The position numbers were made by a program, and so were the translations under genes. Positions 10,782 through 22,732 of a DNA stretch of 64,000 bases are shown here, piece by piece (within the stretch, counting starts at the first letter, position 1; the number at the start of each line of letters is the position of its first letter). The notes under the pieces are model-generated. The model did not search any database, had not been told where the DNA came from, and saw only the letters and a program-made list of their open reading frames with translations. Source of the stretch: Bisporella sp. PMI_857 (taxonomy: Eukaryota; Ascomycota; Leotiomycetes; Helotiales; Helotiaceae); assembly GCA_021307315.1 (NCBI GenBank), contig JAJSPD010000020.1, positions 186,001 to 250,000 on the forward strand. The letters are read 5' to 3'.

Positions 10782-13700
10782 CTAATCTGTCACGGAATTC
10801 TCGGGCGCTTCTGTGTGTATATGAAGTCCGTTAGGCAGCTTCATGGCACCATCGACAGGACTTTGTCCGTCAAGAGACTTGGATTTGTCGGAATGTGGAG
10901 GCGTGATTCCGCTCCTTCGTAAGTGTTGCTGTGTGATGTCTCTGGTTTGGTTCATGGCCTGATGACCCTGTTGATTGTATTGCTGTAAATTGAAAATTAG
11001 CCTTCAAATTATGATATTTCAGGCTGGAAAGCTAGTCTAGACTTATACACTTACTGGCAAGAGGTGGAAAAGACCCTGTTGCCGTGCCAGGGGGAGATAA
11101 TCAGACTCATGAGGAAAGACTTCTTGTAAGCCGTTGCGACGCGGTACTCTGCGCTCGGGGAATGGTGTAGAGCTTATTCTTGAACGAGGGACGTGGCCAC
11201 GACGGGTCAACTCTCCGTTGTTGTAATAGTCTGGTTGTGGAGGAAATGAGTGAGAAGTATCCCGGTCTGGATCCTGTAAATATTTCCCTGGCAGTGGTGG
11301 CCATTGGAAATTCTCAACAAGCTCTCGATAGTTGACCGTCATTTCTATATCGCGTAGGTGCGGAAAGCTTGGCACAACATACATAAATTCAGAGACCTGT
11401 GATGTGTTAGCTTTATACCACAGGACCACCCGAGCAGCTCGAATTTACCTTCACAAAGAACAGATCAAGGTCCAGAAACAGTTGGTGGCAGTGTTTAACT
11501 GTTTGATCAATGCCCGCAATAGACAGAACCTGCTTCTGCAGCTCCCACAAACGATCATCGCGAAGCATGTACATTCCATTATCAACTCTCCAGACATGCT
11601 CCTTGCCAGCTAGACTCAGTGGAATTCGATCCCAAGCAGTGTCTGAGTGAAGTTAGTACACGATCCATAGTGGCTTCTAAAAGGCTTACATCTAGATAAT
11701 TGAAGATCCTTTTCTCCAAGTAGCAATGCAACTTGAGTATTCAGCATCCATCGCTCACGGCCATCAGGATTACCAGTTGCTTCTTCCTTGATAGTGTCAT
11801 AACGGAATCCTGGAAATGATCGAAATAGCTTGGCAACTCGAGGATTTTTCGGATCATCTGTCATATCTAGCCAGCGTAATAATAAAGGCAACTTTGCTAG
11901 TCTCTGAGCCTCTTTTTCTCTCTCTAGCCGTTGTCGTTCTGCGCGGCGCATTTCCTGCTCTGCTGCGCGACGGGCGGCTTGCTCCTCAAGCTTACGCTTC
12001 TCTTGTTCACGAAGTTGAGCTTTCAACTGTTCTTGCTCCCGACGGTGAGCTTCGGCATCCTCCTGAATCTGGCGTTCTCTTCGCTCCTTCTCCTCTATCT
12101 CTCGTTTCAAGAGTTCCTCGCGAGCCGCTTTTTCCCGGGCCATGCGCTCCAGTTCCGCTTGTTCTGCTCGTCTGGTTTCTTCTAGGCGTTCCAGTTCAAG
12201 CTTGGCTGCTTTCTCGGCTTTCTCCTTAGCTTCTAGCTCTGCTTGCTCACGACGAGCCTGCGCCACTTGTTCCTCGCGCTCTCGGGACCGAAGATCTTGC
12301 CCTTTCTCCCCATCGATGCTCGAATTTCTTGATCGTACAGGAGATTCAACCCGAGTTTGCTTCGAGCTACTGGTACTCTCTTTGTCCTTTACTTGTAAGA
12401 TATCCTTTGCACGACCCTTTTGTTCTGGGTTTGTCCCGGATGTAGATTTGCTATGATGATCTGGAGACGATCCTCTTGAGTTCTCTGTCTTGGCCTTTGG
12501 CCTCGAGTCCCCTTCCAGCTTTCTTTTCTTTTGTGGACTTCCGCTGGCTTCATTACTGGCAATACCTTCCTGAATGATAGAACGAGGTGGTGTTTCGCTT
12601 TTACGTGGTCGTTTTACCGGGCTCTCCCCCCGGATTGCTGAAAGTCTGTCTTTAGAATCGTCCCTCTTCAGAGAGCTAGGCTTACTCCTGTCGTGGGATT
12701 GCTTCTCTGCAACCACTTCGCTGCCTTTGGGTGCGGGTAGTTTAGAAGGTCGTGGCATGACTGGGCTTTTCTCTTTGATAATCTTTTCCGAAGTACTTTC
12801 TACGTCGCGCCGGTTGATGGATGTACTAGACGCAGTCGAAGCAACACTAGTACGTCTCTGCTTTTCTAGCTCCCGCTCTCCTCGAGACACAAGCTTCCTT
12901 CTTGGCTTGGCTGTTGCTTCATTCTCAGAAGTGGCAACACGCTCCGACTCTGACTTCTTAACCTGCGATTTCTGTTTGACGCTGGTGGGAGGAGTTGTCT
13001 CGTGATCTGATTCAGCACCTATACTTTCGTCTTTCCTTGGTCTACCTGGTCCTCTTTTCACATTATTGTGGTTGTCTTTAGACTGGCTGGTAGCTAAAAC
13101 ATTTCTTTGGTGTTTATTGGAGTCGGCATCTTTGATTACGGGACCGCTCGTAGATCGTTTGTGGGAACGAGAATTTTGTGGATCGTCTTTTCTGGCGATG
13201 CGTTTGGCATCACGGTCAATCTCGCGACCATTCCGTCGAGCTGCCGGAGACTGAGGTTTCCCTGTGAAAGAACCTCGGTTTTTGGTGTATTTTTCGTAAG
13301 CATCTTTGAGCAGTGCTTCCTCCTCTTTCCACATCGGCCCAGCTCGTTTCTTTGCGATCTCATGATAGGTATCGCCATATATACTGCGAGTTGGATCGAA
13401 GTTTTCATGATTCAGGAAAAGCTTTATGACCTCCAGGTTCTGCCTGCCAATAGCAGCAAGCATGGGTGTCGCGCTTTCTGGTGGCTGATCGCCAACGGGC
13501 TCAGGATCAGGATTGAATTGTCCACACGCAAAACATACTGATATTACTGTATCATGCCCTGCTTTCGCAGCTATTATCAGCGACCGAGCATCATCTAGGT
13601 TGCCATTGTGAACATCTAAAATTGTAGCGACTCTTCCGCTGTCACCCTCCGCAGCGGCATTTCTGAGTTCTGTTTTGTTCATTGGCTGATATAATAACGT

Positions 13701-15571
13701 GTCGCTTGTTTTCATGGCCCGTGTTGAAGCATTCCTCCGGCTAGTAATGCTTGCTTCTTTCGCCTATAATGTTAGTCAGTAAACGTCTTCTAAATAATTT
13801 TAAGAATTATTGAGATACGGGCGTCATAAAAGCGCCTAAGACCAAATCCTTGATTCTGGTTGACCTACCTCGTAAGCCTGGATTGGCGGCGTATTCTGAG
13901 GGCTGCCTTTCACACGGGATGTACGATTGTCAACATCGAGCAGTTGATCATCACCAGAAGACCGTCGACCGTTCGTTCTTTGTGTCGCTGCTAGAATGGC
14001 TTCCCTCATTTCTTCAGTGACGTCCGTATCATCCTCAACCAAGTTATAAGGATCCTCTCCTTTGCCATTAGTTTTCCTAGGATTTGCACCAGCATCGAGA
14101 AGTAACTTAACCACATCAAGATGGCCATTGTCAATTGCATCGTGTAAAGGAGTGTCCCTCATTATATTAATAGGGTCCACTACACAGCCCGCATCCAGCA
14201 GATACTTGACGATATCTGCGTATCCAGCAATACTAGCGTAATGTAGAGGGGTGTTTTGAGCATAGTCTCCTTCGTCTAAATCTTCTGGTCGATCTTCCAG
14301 GCGTTGCTTCACAATTTCCAGTTTGCCGGAGGCGCAGGCCCTCGCCACAAAAGTCTGGCCTGAAGAATTAACATTCTTCTTATGTGGCGGCATTTTTGCG
14401 GGCGAGATGACCGACTCTCCGGTTGTAGGGGCCGCAAGGTGTCGCAATCGTGAGCTACGAGGGTGCGATGCACCGCTAGCAGAAGAGTCATCAGATTGGT
14501 ACTCTGTCGACTGCAGAGGCGCTGGGATGCGCTTCTTCTTGTTACCAAAAGATGGCATTTGAGTAGAGGTACTGCGCCTATGGCTCCGTGCTGGCGGTGA
14601 AACTGATCTTGTGCGCTTTCGAGAACTCACTAGGCCACCTTTCACCGAAGACTGCACCTTGCCTCGTTTTGGATCAGCTCCAGAACTTCGATGTCTATTA
14701 TACCTCCGACCTTCATCTTCATCTCCAGATCCGGAACGACCCTGCTTCTTGCGAGAAAAACCACGGTCAACTGACGTGGCTTTATCCCGGCTAGAAGCAC
14801 GCGGTGAAGGAGACCTTGAAAGCTCAGAGTCTGAACCTGCGGGCCTTGACGACAAAGACCTCACGGATCCTATCGGAGACGATGGTGAGGGAATGGATAA
14901 TGACGACGAGTCATTGTTCTTGGTATTATTCTCTTCAGATTGCCCGTCATGTGTAAGCGGCGAATCATTGTTATGGGAGCCTTCGCCATTTTCGGGACGT
15001 TTCCTCTTTCCTAAGTTTGAGGAAGTCGCGGAGTCCGCCTCGTGTCTCCTCTTTTGATACCTAGATTCATTCGTCTTCAGTCGTTCCAATGCCTTCTCCT
15101 CTCCTTTTTCGGCCGAGTCCTTAGGAGATGGTGAGTCTACCATGTGTATGTCCATACCCTCATCTTCGCTCTTATCCTCATGCTTGATAGGTTTCCTAAT
15201 TTTCGATGGTGAATGTCCATCCATACCAGGCAATACAATAGTCTCAGCTTCCGAGTCGCTCTTTGGATCAGCAGTGTCCATGGCATCGTCGAAACTGATC
15301 GCAGAGTGTCTCTGTAAAAGTGGAGGGGATGACTTGATGCCATTAGGAGTGCTCGCGGTGGTGGTTGTCGTCGGCTCCGTCACGCTTGCGGAAGTATCTG
15401 GCAAAGTCGCGGGCTTTGAGATAACAGCTTCGCCTTTAGGTGAGGCATCCATAGCATCTAGCCTGAGGGTCGCTGTATCCCGCACATCATCCTGGGCCAG
15501 TTTGCTGGTAGACACCTTGGCTGTGCCTTCTATGAAGGACAAGGAGGTCCCAAGTCCTTTTGGTGGCGGAA
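10782..15571 (-). CDS. Hos4-like ankyrin-repeat protein (Set3 histone deacetylase complex)
   Basis: At least five exons: 15571-13869, 13763-11690, 11642-11449, 11396-11055 and 10982-10782, about 1,500 aa. The N-terminal third is Ser/Pro-rich and disordered. A first ankyrin array is clear (NTPLHYASIAGYADIVKYLL, DTPLHDAIDNGHLDVVKLLL). A weaker second array follows (NMRNKTELRNAAAEGD-like start, TPMLAAIGRQNLEVIKLFL). A long Glu/Arg/Lys coiled-coil comes next, then a folded C-terminal part (AWDRIPLSLAGKEHVWRVDN, VSEFMYVVPSFPHLRDIE). This order matches fungal Hos4 relatives, a subunit of the Set3 deacetylase complex that represses transcription at active genes. The true 5' end is unresolved. The reading frame upstream of 15571 meets a TAA, so an upstream exon must join at the acceptor ending at 15572, or translation starts at the first in-frame ATG, 15452. 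Confidence 0.82.
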
Positions 15572-16266
15572 CTTGTAATGGATATTAACTGACTCGACCC
15601 AACTCGACTCGTAGTGGCTTGTCGCACAGATGAGCCGCGATTCCCTGCGGAGGATCGAGGTATAGGATGAAGCGCGAGCTGGTATTCTACAAAGCAAGAT
15701 GCGGTGAATTTATTAGCGTTTGTTGTAGAAGTCGTGAGAGATGAATTCTCGTCTTTCGAGGTTGAAGGCTGGGCTGGGCGTGATGCTGTGATTGGACCGC
15801 TACATACGGTGACCTTATCTCGACAGCCATGGTTGCGCAATAATTCAGAGTCCTTCCTTGCCCTTTCTCCCTTTCCCATGAAATTACAGTAACATGAAAA
15901 GGGGGTTCCAAGCCTTTTAAGTGATACGCCTCCATACTACTGTTTTGAGGGCACGAACCGCGGATCGACAAAGTAAACAAAGAAACGAACAATGACGTTG
16001 GGCCTGGACCAACCGTATATTCCTCCCTTCCGAGCTTGACAGACACTTCATCCAGACGGCGGGCATCAGCTTGCATGTTGTTTGCTGGACTAGAACATCT
16101 CTTGACCGCCTTTAGGTCTGCCTTGATCCGAACACCACCAGAGATCCTAGTGAATGCTATGAGTCCACCTTATACATAGCAATAACCTCGCTGGCTACGC
16201 GCACATGGACTCCAGCTGGCGCATTCTCTAATTGCTATCACAACATTGCTTGAGAAACTAACAAAC
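15572..16266. other. Spacer holding the hos4-like 5' exon/leader and two promoters
   Basis: About 700 bp between the confident parts of the hos4-like gene and the ALKBH6-like gene, which are head to head. A minus-strand frame of 120-130 codons (about 15879-15487) is Ser/Thr-rich. It may be the missing 5' exon or leader of the hos4-like gene, but no donor fits convincingly. Confidence 0.4.
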
Positions 16267-17055
16267 ATGATTCCAGCTTCGCTTCATGAGAATAGAATCC
16301 CAGGTTTGCCACCGACCGCTTTCTATATTGCTGATTTCATATCCGCCGAGGAGGAGCATTTTCTTCTGCAGAAGGTAAGTCTAATACCAACTCGACATTT
16401 CTTTGGGAATTTTAGTGCTGATGCTCTAGAGATTGCGACTGCTCCAAAACCTCGTTGGAAGCAACTCTCTAAACGACGCTTGCAGACATGGCCTTCTGAC
16501 CTAAATAAAAACACTCTACTTGAATCTCCACTTCCACAATGGCTCGTCGAACCCATTATATCACGTCTTACTGCGATTTCAAGCTCAGTCGATGACGACA
16601 ACCATATATTCGGGAACAGTCCCCATGGTGCCCCAAACCATGTCCTTGTAAACGAATATCTACCTGGGCAAGGGATCATGCCACATAAAGATGGACCAGC
16701 TTATCACCCTGTTGTATGTACAGTCAGTCTTGGAGCAAGTCTGTGTCTAGATATTTATGGCAACAATAACGACGGATTACCAGAAGAAAAACCAAGATGG
16801 AAGATATTGCAGGAACCACGCAGCCTGCTCATAAGCACGGGCGAGCTATACACAGATTACCTCCATGGCATATCACAGTCCATGGACGATGTAGATTTGA
16901 ACCCGAATACAGTTGCAAATTGGAAGCTTCTTCGGTCTACAGAAGAAATTACCAATGGTCGACTTGAGCGTCGAACACGAACAAGCCTGACATATCGAGA
17001 TGTGATCAAGGTGTCGAAGTTAGGAACTAAGTTCGCGATGTTTGGCAAGCGTTAA
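16267..17055 (+). CDS. ALKBH6-like 2-oxoglutarate/Fe(II) dioxygenase
   Basis: Two exons: 16267-16374 and 16432-17055, 243 aa spliced. The iron-binding H-x-D is in MPHKDGPAY, the distal histidine in DYLHGIS, and the 2OG-binding arginine in RRTRTSLTYRDV. The NHVLVNEYLPGQGIMPHKDGP block is characteristic of ALKBH6. The intron is 57 nt, starts GTAAGT, and has no in-frame stop, so unspliced RNA would add 19 residues between LLQK and IATAPKP. Removing it gives LLQKIATAPKPRWKQL, as in relatives. I chose the ATG at 16267; the upstream TTG is not needed. ALKBH6 proteins are nucleic-acid demethylase relatives with poorly defined substrates. The stop lies only 8 bp from the stop of the convergent dfg10-like gene. 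Confidence 0.9.
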   Translation: MIPASLHENRIPGLPPTAFYIADFISAEEEHFLLQKVSLIPTRHFFGNFSADALEIATAPKPRWKQLSKRRLQTWPSDLNKNTLLESPLPQWLVEPIISRLTAISSSVDDDNHIFGNSPHGAPNHVLVNEYLPGQGIMPHKDGPAYHPVVCTVSLGASLCLDIYGNNNDGLPEEKPRWKILQEPRSLLISTGELYTDYLHGISQSMDDVDLNPNTVANWKLLRSTEEITNGRLERRTRTSLTYRDVIKVSKLGTKFAMFGKR

Positions 17056-17063
17056 AGGAAATT

Positions 17064-18034
17064 TTAATAAACATAAGGCACCATTCTCCATCGGCCTTTC
17101 AGAGTTTCTATACCAAATTTTCCTTCATACCACTTCTTAGTTGCATCAGCAGTTACCGCAAGATTCGACACCACAAATCCGAGCCCGGCCAACATAGTCT
17201 TATTGATCAAGCGACCTTCAGGAGCAGCTGTTACAGCCATTGCAAGGTAAATAAGGCATTCACTTGTGTAATGGGGAGATAGCACCATTCTGAACATACG
17301 AGACTGAGGTAGTGTGTACTTTCTCAGTCCCGCAAGGTATACGTGGCACATATGTTGAGCGGAGGAAGCCGCTATGAAAATTGCAATGCCAACAATGCTT
17401 TTCATGGAGAGGGTTGAGAATTTCACGATATCTGTGGGCAGTTCCAATTTTTTCAGTGTGGCTGGAGACAGTTAGCCGCGAATAGCTGCAAATGGGTAAT
17501 TGGCTTACCGGCACCTTCGATCCATACAGAAATACCTATAAAAATATAATACAACATTCCAATGAGCCAAATTCCCACCCACATTTTGGATTGAGATGGT
17601 TTTGTGAGAACTATGCATTCGTATAGCCTCCTGATTCCCTGTACTGTCATAAGAGTCCAGGCTAGTAACACTTGCTGAACGCTGATTTCCGCACTTGGTG
17701 GCTGTGTAAATGAAGCCATCAGTTTGAACAATTTTCCATGTGTAGCCATCTGATATCCCCAAAACAGAGAAGACGCCACAGATACGACGTAGTAGTGCAT
17801 GAACCATGTATGTGGTACTTGGACCGATGCAGCCAAACTGAGTGCTCTATCAAGATAGCCTTGTGATGAAACTGCATTTTCTGTCTCGGATGACAATGTG
17901 CTTCTTGATCCGTAGTTCATGATTCTTTGACGGAATACAGGTATCATGATTCCGCCCAGGTTGACGGCTGTACCAAGCGTGAAGAAGAGCCTACATATCA
18001 TGGCTGGGTTCAGGTTTATGTTGGATAGAGCCAT
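17064..18034 (-). CDS. Polyprenol reductase, Dfg10/SRD5A3-like
   Basis: Two exons: 18034-17509 and 17461-17064, 307 aa, with a 47-nt intron. The protein is very hydrophobic with about six to seven membrane segments. The C-terminal steroid-5-alpha-reductase domain is clear (SSAQHMCHVYLAGLRKY, SPHYTSECLIYLAMA, NLAVTADATKKWYEGKFG). Members reduce the alpha-isoprene unit of polyprenol to dolichol in the endoplasmic reticulum, which feeds N-glycosylation. Yeast Dfg10 is also needed for filamentous growth. The length fits the family and the reading frame is intact. Assignment to Dfg10/SRD5A3, rather than another steroid-reductase relative, rests on the HYTSE motif and the N-terminal architecture. 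Confidence 0.88.
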
Positions 18035-18646
18035 TTCTAGAGATAAATTTGAAGTAAAAAGGAGGTTTTAGTGAAAAGGGTATATAAAGGAGAGAAACAC
18101 GGTGGAGAAATGAATTGGAGATGGCTTTAGCCTCGAGCTCCGGTTGTATGTTAGAAATACTTATTCTTCGACGCTCCAGAAAGTAACCTTAGTCAAGCTT
18201 GGGTGTGGATCCTACCGAGAAAAGCTTGCTTTCTTTATCAAAAGGTCAGCCTGAGCACGCCAAGACTGGTCAGTTATGAGACGCGCACATTGTTGTCCCA
18301 TTGTTCCGGCGCGATTTGAGTTAGCCATAAGCGGTGCTTAAAAGGATAAATAATATACATTTAATTGTAATGGGTATAGCTCTATGACATAGCTGCCACT
18401 TTTGAATTGGGAGATGACCCATGTGAAAGAGTAGCGTCGATTCTATCATTGGCTTCCATGCAATATTTCCTGCTACATCCGTCCAATTCATTACTGCTTT
18501 CAGAGAGCATGCCTTCATTTCCTTTCAGTGGCCCAAGGGCTGTTGCCGTTATACGAAATCCCTTTACAGCCAGCAAGTATAAACAAGTGCTTCCCATGTT
18601 CCTCCATCTTCTTTTCACTACAGTTCGCGCTTTTTGATATAGCGCC
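18035..18646. other. Intergenic spacer
   Basis: About 610 bp holding the dfg10-like promoter. A pyrimidine/purine-rich leader with a TATATAAA-like stretch lies near 18081. No open frame with coding character is seen. Confidence 0.45.
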
Positions 18647-19821
18647 ATGCACACAACTGTTCCAAAGAAACGTGATGTTCTCAGACGCTGGTATGGGAAC
18701 GAGCCGACAGACGGTCAGGAATTACGCTGAACCGCAACGACTCGAAATTATCGAGCCTTCATCCACCACTAGAAACCTACAATGGTCCCTGGCCGTGGTA
18801 TGCTCCTGCCAAAATTTTACCTGCGCCCCTGCCGACGATCGAAGATATTGAGAAGGTAGCCAGGCGACAATGACATCAGTTCTCGCATTCCCATAGATGG
18901 TTACGTGTATCGGGTTAACGATGTCTTTGCCATTAAATTTGGTCCAGGCTCTGTAGTCCAAACAGTGAGTAGAGTGCAGTCCCTTTTCTTCTAATCTTCT
19001 ACTAATTTTGAATTAAAAGGAAGCAGTGAACCTTATTTCTCTAAGCCAGAATTGTCAGGTTGGAATCCCAAAGCTATATGCCGCATACACCCACCAGGGT
19101 GGGATCCTCTCCGTCTTACGACAGCTTCGAGTTCTACCCTAACTCGTGCGGATCTTCCTTCTTATTACTATGTAATCATGGAATACATTGAAGGCGGTAC
19201 TCTTTCAAGCAATGGAATACCTTCAGTAACGACGAAAAGATCAAAATCAGTAAAAAGATAGGGGAACAGTTCAGACAGCTCCGTTCTATCCCGTCTCCTG
19301 GCTACTATGGCCGGGCTCACAATCAGGCGTTTCGGCATGGGGCGCAGCTCGTTACAACACGGTTTACTTTACCGCCTCCAGTGCCCTTCTCGGCGTACGA
19401 TGAGCTAGCCCAAGTTATATATGACGTTGTGGGACTTGACAGGGCATAAAGTACGCTTGTAGAAGAATATGATCCTGAGGAGCTCATCGTTCTGGAGAAT
19501 CTTCGCAATGTGTTGGCAAATTGCGAGCATACTGAACTCAAGTTTACTCACTGTGATACTAAGTTTGACAACATTCTACTCAAACCTATAGCACGCAATG
19601 AGAAAGGCGAAGGATCGGACTATGACGTGGTTTTAATTGTTTGGGCTCAAGCTGGATGGCATCCAGCGTGGGCTGAGGCCGTGAATATTCTTTCAAGAGA
19701 TAACTGGGAGTCAGATCCTCTTTTCCACCTACATGTTTCTCATTGCTTCGAGCCATTTCCTTACAAAGATGCAGTGGTTACGAAAAAAAGCTTGGATACT
19801 TTTTACATTTTTCTTGCATAG
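18647..19821 (+). pseudogene. Broken aminoglycoside-phosphotransferase (APH)-like kinase gene
   Basis: Coding blocks in changing frames resemble a fungal APH/choline-kinase-type family. They begin with ATG at 18647 (MHTTVPKKRDVLRRWYGNEP), which meets a TGA. Next come GPWPWYAPAKILPAPLPTIE, then NDISSRIPIDGYVYRVNDVF in another frame. An intact intron (about 18966-19019) leads to EAVNLISLSQNCQVGIPKLY. The blocks YYYVIMEYIEGGTL, KISKKIGEQFRQLRSIPSPG and EHTELKFTHCDTKFDNILLK follow. The breaks are a TGA in the N-terminal part, a shift near 18870, shifts near 19110 and 19210, and a stop near 19447. In the last open segment the metal-binding Asp after the catalytic loop is Val (VVLIVWAQAGW), while the H-x-D catalytic loop (THCDTKFDN) remains. 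It cannot encode an active kinase as it stands. Confidence 0.8.
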
Positions 19822-21347
19822 GGATGACATGGCTCTATAATATGATTGCTGCTTTAAAGTTTGAAATGTGCGATTCTATGCTTCTAGACCAAGCTCCATG
19901 TGAAGGCTAATGTGGTCTAGTCTACAGCTTCCTGTTAAATCGCATGCCCTTCAAACATATCTGGGTGAACTCTCTGCGACCTTTCTCTCATCGCTCGCCT
20001 CCATCATACGCCACACTCTATATTCCCCTACAAGAAGAGTTGAACGACGGTTCCTAACTGGGCGAGTACCTGCTGGATCCAGGCCAGGCGGCGTTGGTCC
20101 GGATTTCCTCCGGCGGGGATGATGGTCGAGAGACAAGTGGTGCCAAAGCTAGCGATATCTCCAACCGCAATCCAGCCATATTCGTGAACGACAAGGGGGA
20201 TCTTGCCTGGGTTTCGTAATTACCCAAGATACCAGAACCTTCCTCTCAAATGCATAATGCATGTCGATCCTCGCTGATGTCGCTGAAGACTATCAAGTGT
20301 TCTAGCGAATTGGTAGGCATGGTTCCGAAGCCGTAGTTAAGTTTTAGTGATTGGGAGGCTAAATGGTGCTGTATCAGGAGTTGGCAATTCTATCGAACTT
20401 TCAAAGCCGGCAAATGTGAAGGGTGTGTTAAGAGGAAAGGGAACAGTGTTGTAGTATCCTTACATTTTTCTCAAATGCGCAGAAGTTTGATCTAACAAAC
20501 ATGGCAGTTGTCATGAAAATTTCGAAGAAGCAAGACATGCTCTCCTAGGTAAGACTAGCCAACTCTTCATCTTCGCTGGTGACAAATGAATCAATTACCC
20601 AGGATTACAAGGCTGAAGTCTCCATATCGGTGCACAATGAGGAACTAAGAGAATCTGAAAATTGGCTTCAGTTGCTTTCGAAAGAAGTTATGCTATGGCC
20701 ACAACGCCATGTGATAAAATGGAAAGTGAAAAAGAGTTAACCTATTCATCGCCGACTAATCATAAGTAGCATTGTCAGAGTACGACTGAGCGAAGCAACC
20801 AAGTGTCAGACAACTCCTTCAGAACAAAGCAGCCCCTTAGAGCCCACTCATGTTCTAGAGGTCCAGTCCAATTTGAATCTCACAAAAACATGGAAATGAA
20901 GGAATTTGTGGACAAAGTGTCAGTAAAGACTGTGGATTGAGTTATAACATTGCAAGTGGCAAAGAGCCTCATGTGGCTATGTGGCGCAGCTGAGTGGTCA
21001 TGTGTAAAGCCGCAACCGCACAAGAATATCGAACTTTTATTTTCCCTTACATATAGGCGGGAAGAGGTGCAGTTTTCGCAGTGGTAGAGCCTGTTAAGCT
21101 TCGGTGTTGCAAGCTACACGTTCATGGTGCCCCGGTGCATACTAATCTAAAGGTCTAAGAAGCCGGTGTTAAAAGTTAGCACAGTGACCTGTCCCCCTCA
21201 TTCGAAAGCCTTCACAGAGTTGGCAACGGTAAATTTTGTTGCCACCCCACATTTCACTCCCCATTCAACAACTACTTGGGCTGCCACTTTCTACGTCCTC
21301 AAAAAACAAAATCCCCAGAACTACCAGGCAAGCCACAGACTGCAATC
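19822..21347. other. Gene-poor stretch
   Basis: About 1.5 kb with no open frame that looks coding. The last about 150 bp, rich in CCCC/CAAC and ending at the rbg1 ATG, should be the rbg1 leader. Degenerate sequence earlier may be relic, but I cannot name a source. Confidence 0.45.
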
Positions 21348-22732
21348 ATGTCGACCACAGTAGATAAGGTCGGTCATTGCTCCTTGGATAGAATTATACT
21401 TGCTAACTACCCCGCCATATAGATCAAGGATATTGAGGCCGAGATGGCCAAAACACAAAAGAATAAAGTAGGACACGTATACTCACAACTTCTTGCAAGT
21501 CCATATTGATTCAGTTTAGGCTACTTCATTTCATTTGGGCATGCTTAAGGCAAAACTTGCCAAATTAAAAAGAGAGCTTTTGACTCCTACATCAAGCGGT
21601 GGCGGCGGGGGTTCTGGGTTCGATGTTGCTCGAACGGGTGTCGCCAGTGTGGGATTCATAGGCTTTCCATCAGTAGGCAAGAGTACTCTTATGAGTAGGC
21701 TTACCGGACAGCACTCAGAAGCCGCCGCATACGAGTTCACTACCTTGACTACAGTGCCCGGTCAAGTATTATACAATGGCGCGAAGATACAAATGCTAGA
21801 TTTACCTGGTATCATCCAAGGTGCTAAAGATGGAAAGGGAAGAGGTCGACAAGTCATCGCAGTAGCAAAGACTTGTCATTTAATTTTTATTGTTCTCGAC
21901 GTCAACAAACCCCTCACAGACAAAAAGATTATCGAGGCTGAATTGGAAGGATTTGGCATTCGAGTCAACAAGCAACCTCCGAACATCATATTCAGGAAAA
22001 AAGACAAAGGTGGGCTCAACGTCACGAATACTGTTCCTCTGACGCATATCGACCATGAGGAAATTGTTGCTGTCATGAAGGAGTACAAAATAGCATCTGC
22101 AGACATCGCTATTCGATGCGATGCCACCATTGATGATCTGATTGATGTCCTTGAGGCCAAGAGCCGAAGCTATATTCCAGTAATTTATGCTCTTAATAAA
22201 ATTGATGCGATATCGATTGAAGAATTAGATCTGCTGTACAGAATCCCAAATGCCTGTCCAATCTCCTCTGAGCATGGGTGGAATATCGATGAATTAATGG
22301 AGCAAATGTATAACCGATCCTTTTCTATTATCGAAAAAAGGCCTGCTGACGATTAACATTAGGTGGGAAAAGCTTAACCTCGTTCGTGTTTATACAAAGC
22401 CTAAGGGCAAGCTGCCCGACTATACTTCACCCGTCGTCCTGCGCTCCAACAAGTGTACTGTTGAAGACTTCGTAAGTTGTCCTTGCGTATTATCCTCATA
22501 TCCTCAACTAACTCTGGAAGTGTAATGCCATCCATAAGACGATCGTGGATGACTTCCGTCAAGCCGTGGTTTTTGGCAAATCTGTCAAGCACCAACCTCA
22601 AAGAGTTGGCTTAAATCATGAATTGGCCGACGAGGATATCAGTAAGTTCTCGCTCTTCCGATTCACAACCTACAACTTCCTCAGTTTATTTCTAGCTACT
22701 AACAGAGCGTAGTCACAATCATTAAAAAATAA
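21348..22732 (+). CDS. rbg1: Rbg1/DRG1 developmentally regulated GTP-binding protein
   Basis: Six exons: 21348-21368, 21423-21467, 21520-22307, 22363-22471, 22521-22641 and 22713-22732, giving 367 aa, exactly the family size. GTPase motifs are intact: G1 in GFPSVGKST, the switch region in [13 protein letters not shown]3 in DLPGI and G4 in NKID. The Gly-rich hinge (SGGGGGSG) precedes G1 as usual. The C-terminal TGS domain runs from VRVYTKPKG to the end, DIITIIKK. DRG1-type GTPases bind translating ribosomes with a Dfrp/Rbg partner and support translation. The exons include a 21-nt first exon and a 20-nt last exon. It is flanked by gene-poor stretches on both sides. Confidence 0.96.

Noticed and set aside
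11816..13541. Long plus-strand frames opposite the hos4-like gene
   Set aside because: They run antisense to the Glu/Arg-rich coiled-coil region, whose codon bias opens the opposite strand; the minus strand carries the conserved protein.
15687..16076. Minus-strand frame of 130 codons with an ATG at 16076
   Set aside because: No recognisable domain and it overlaps the likely leader of the hos4-like gene; kept only as part of the spacer note.
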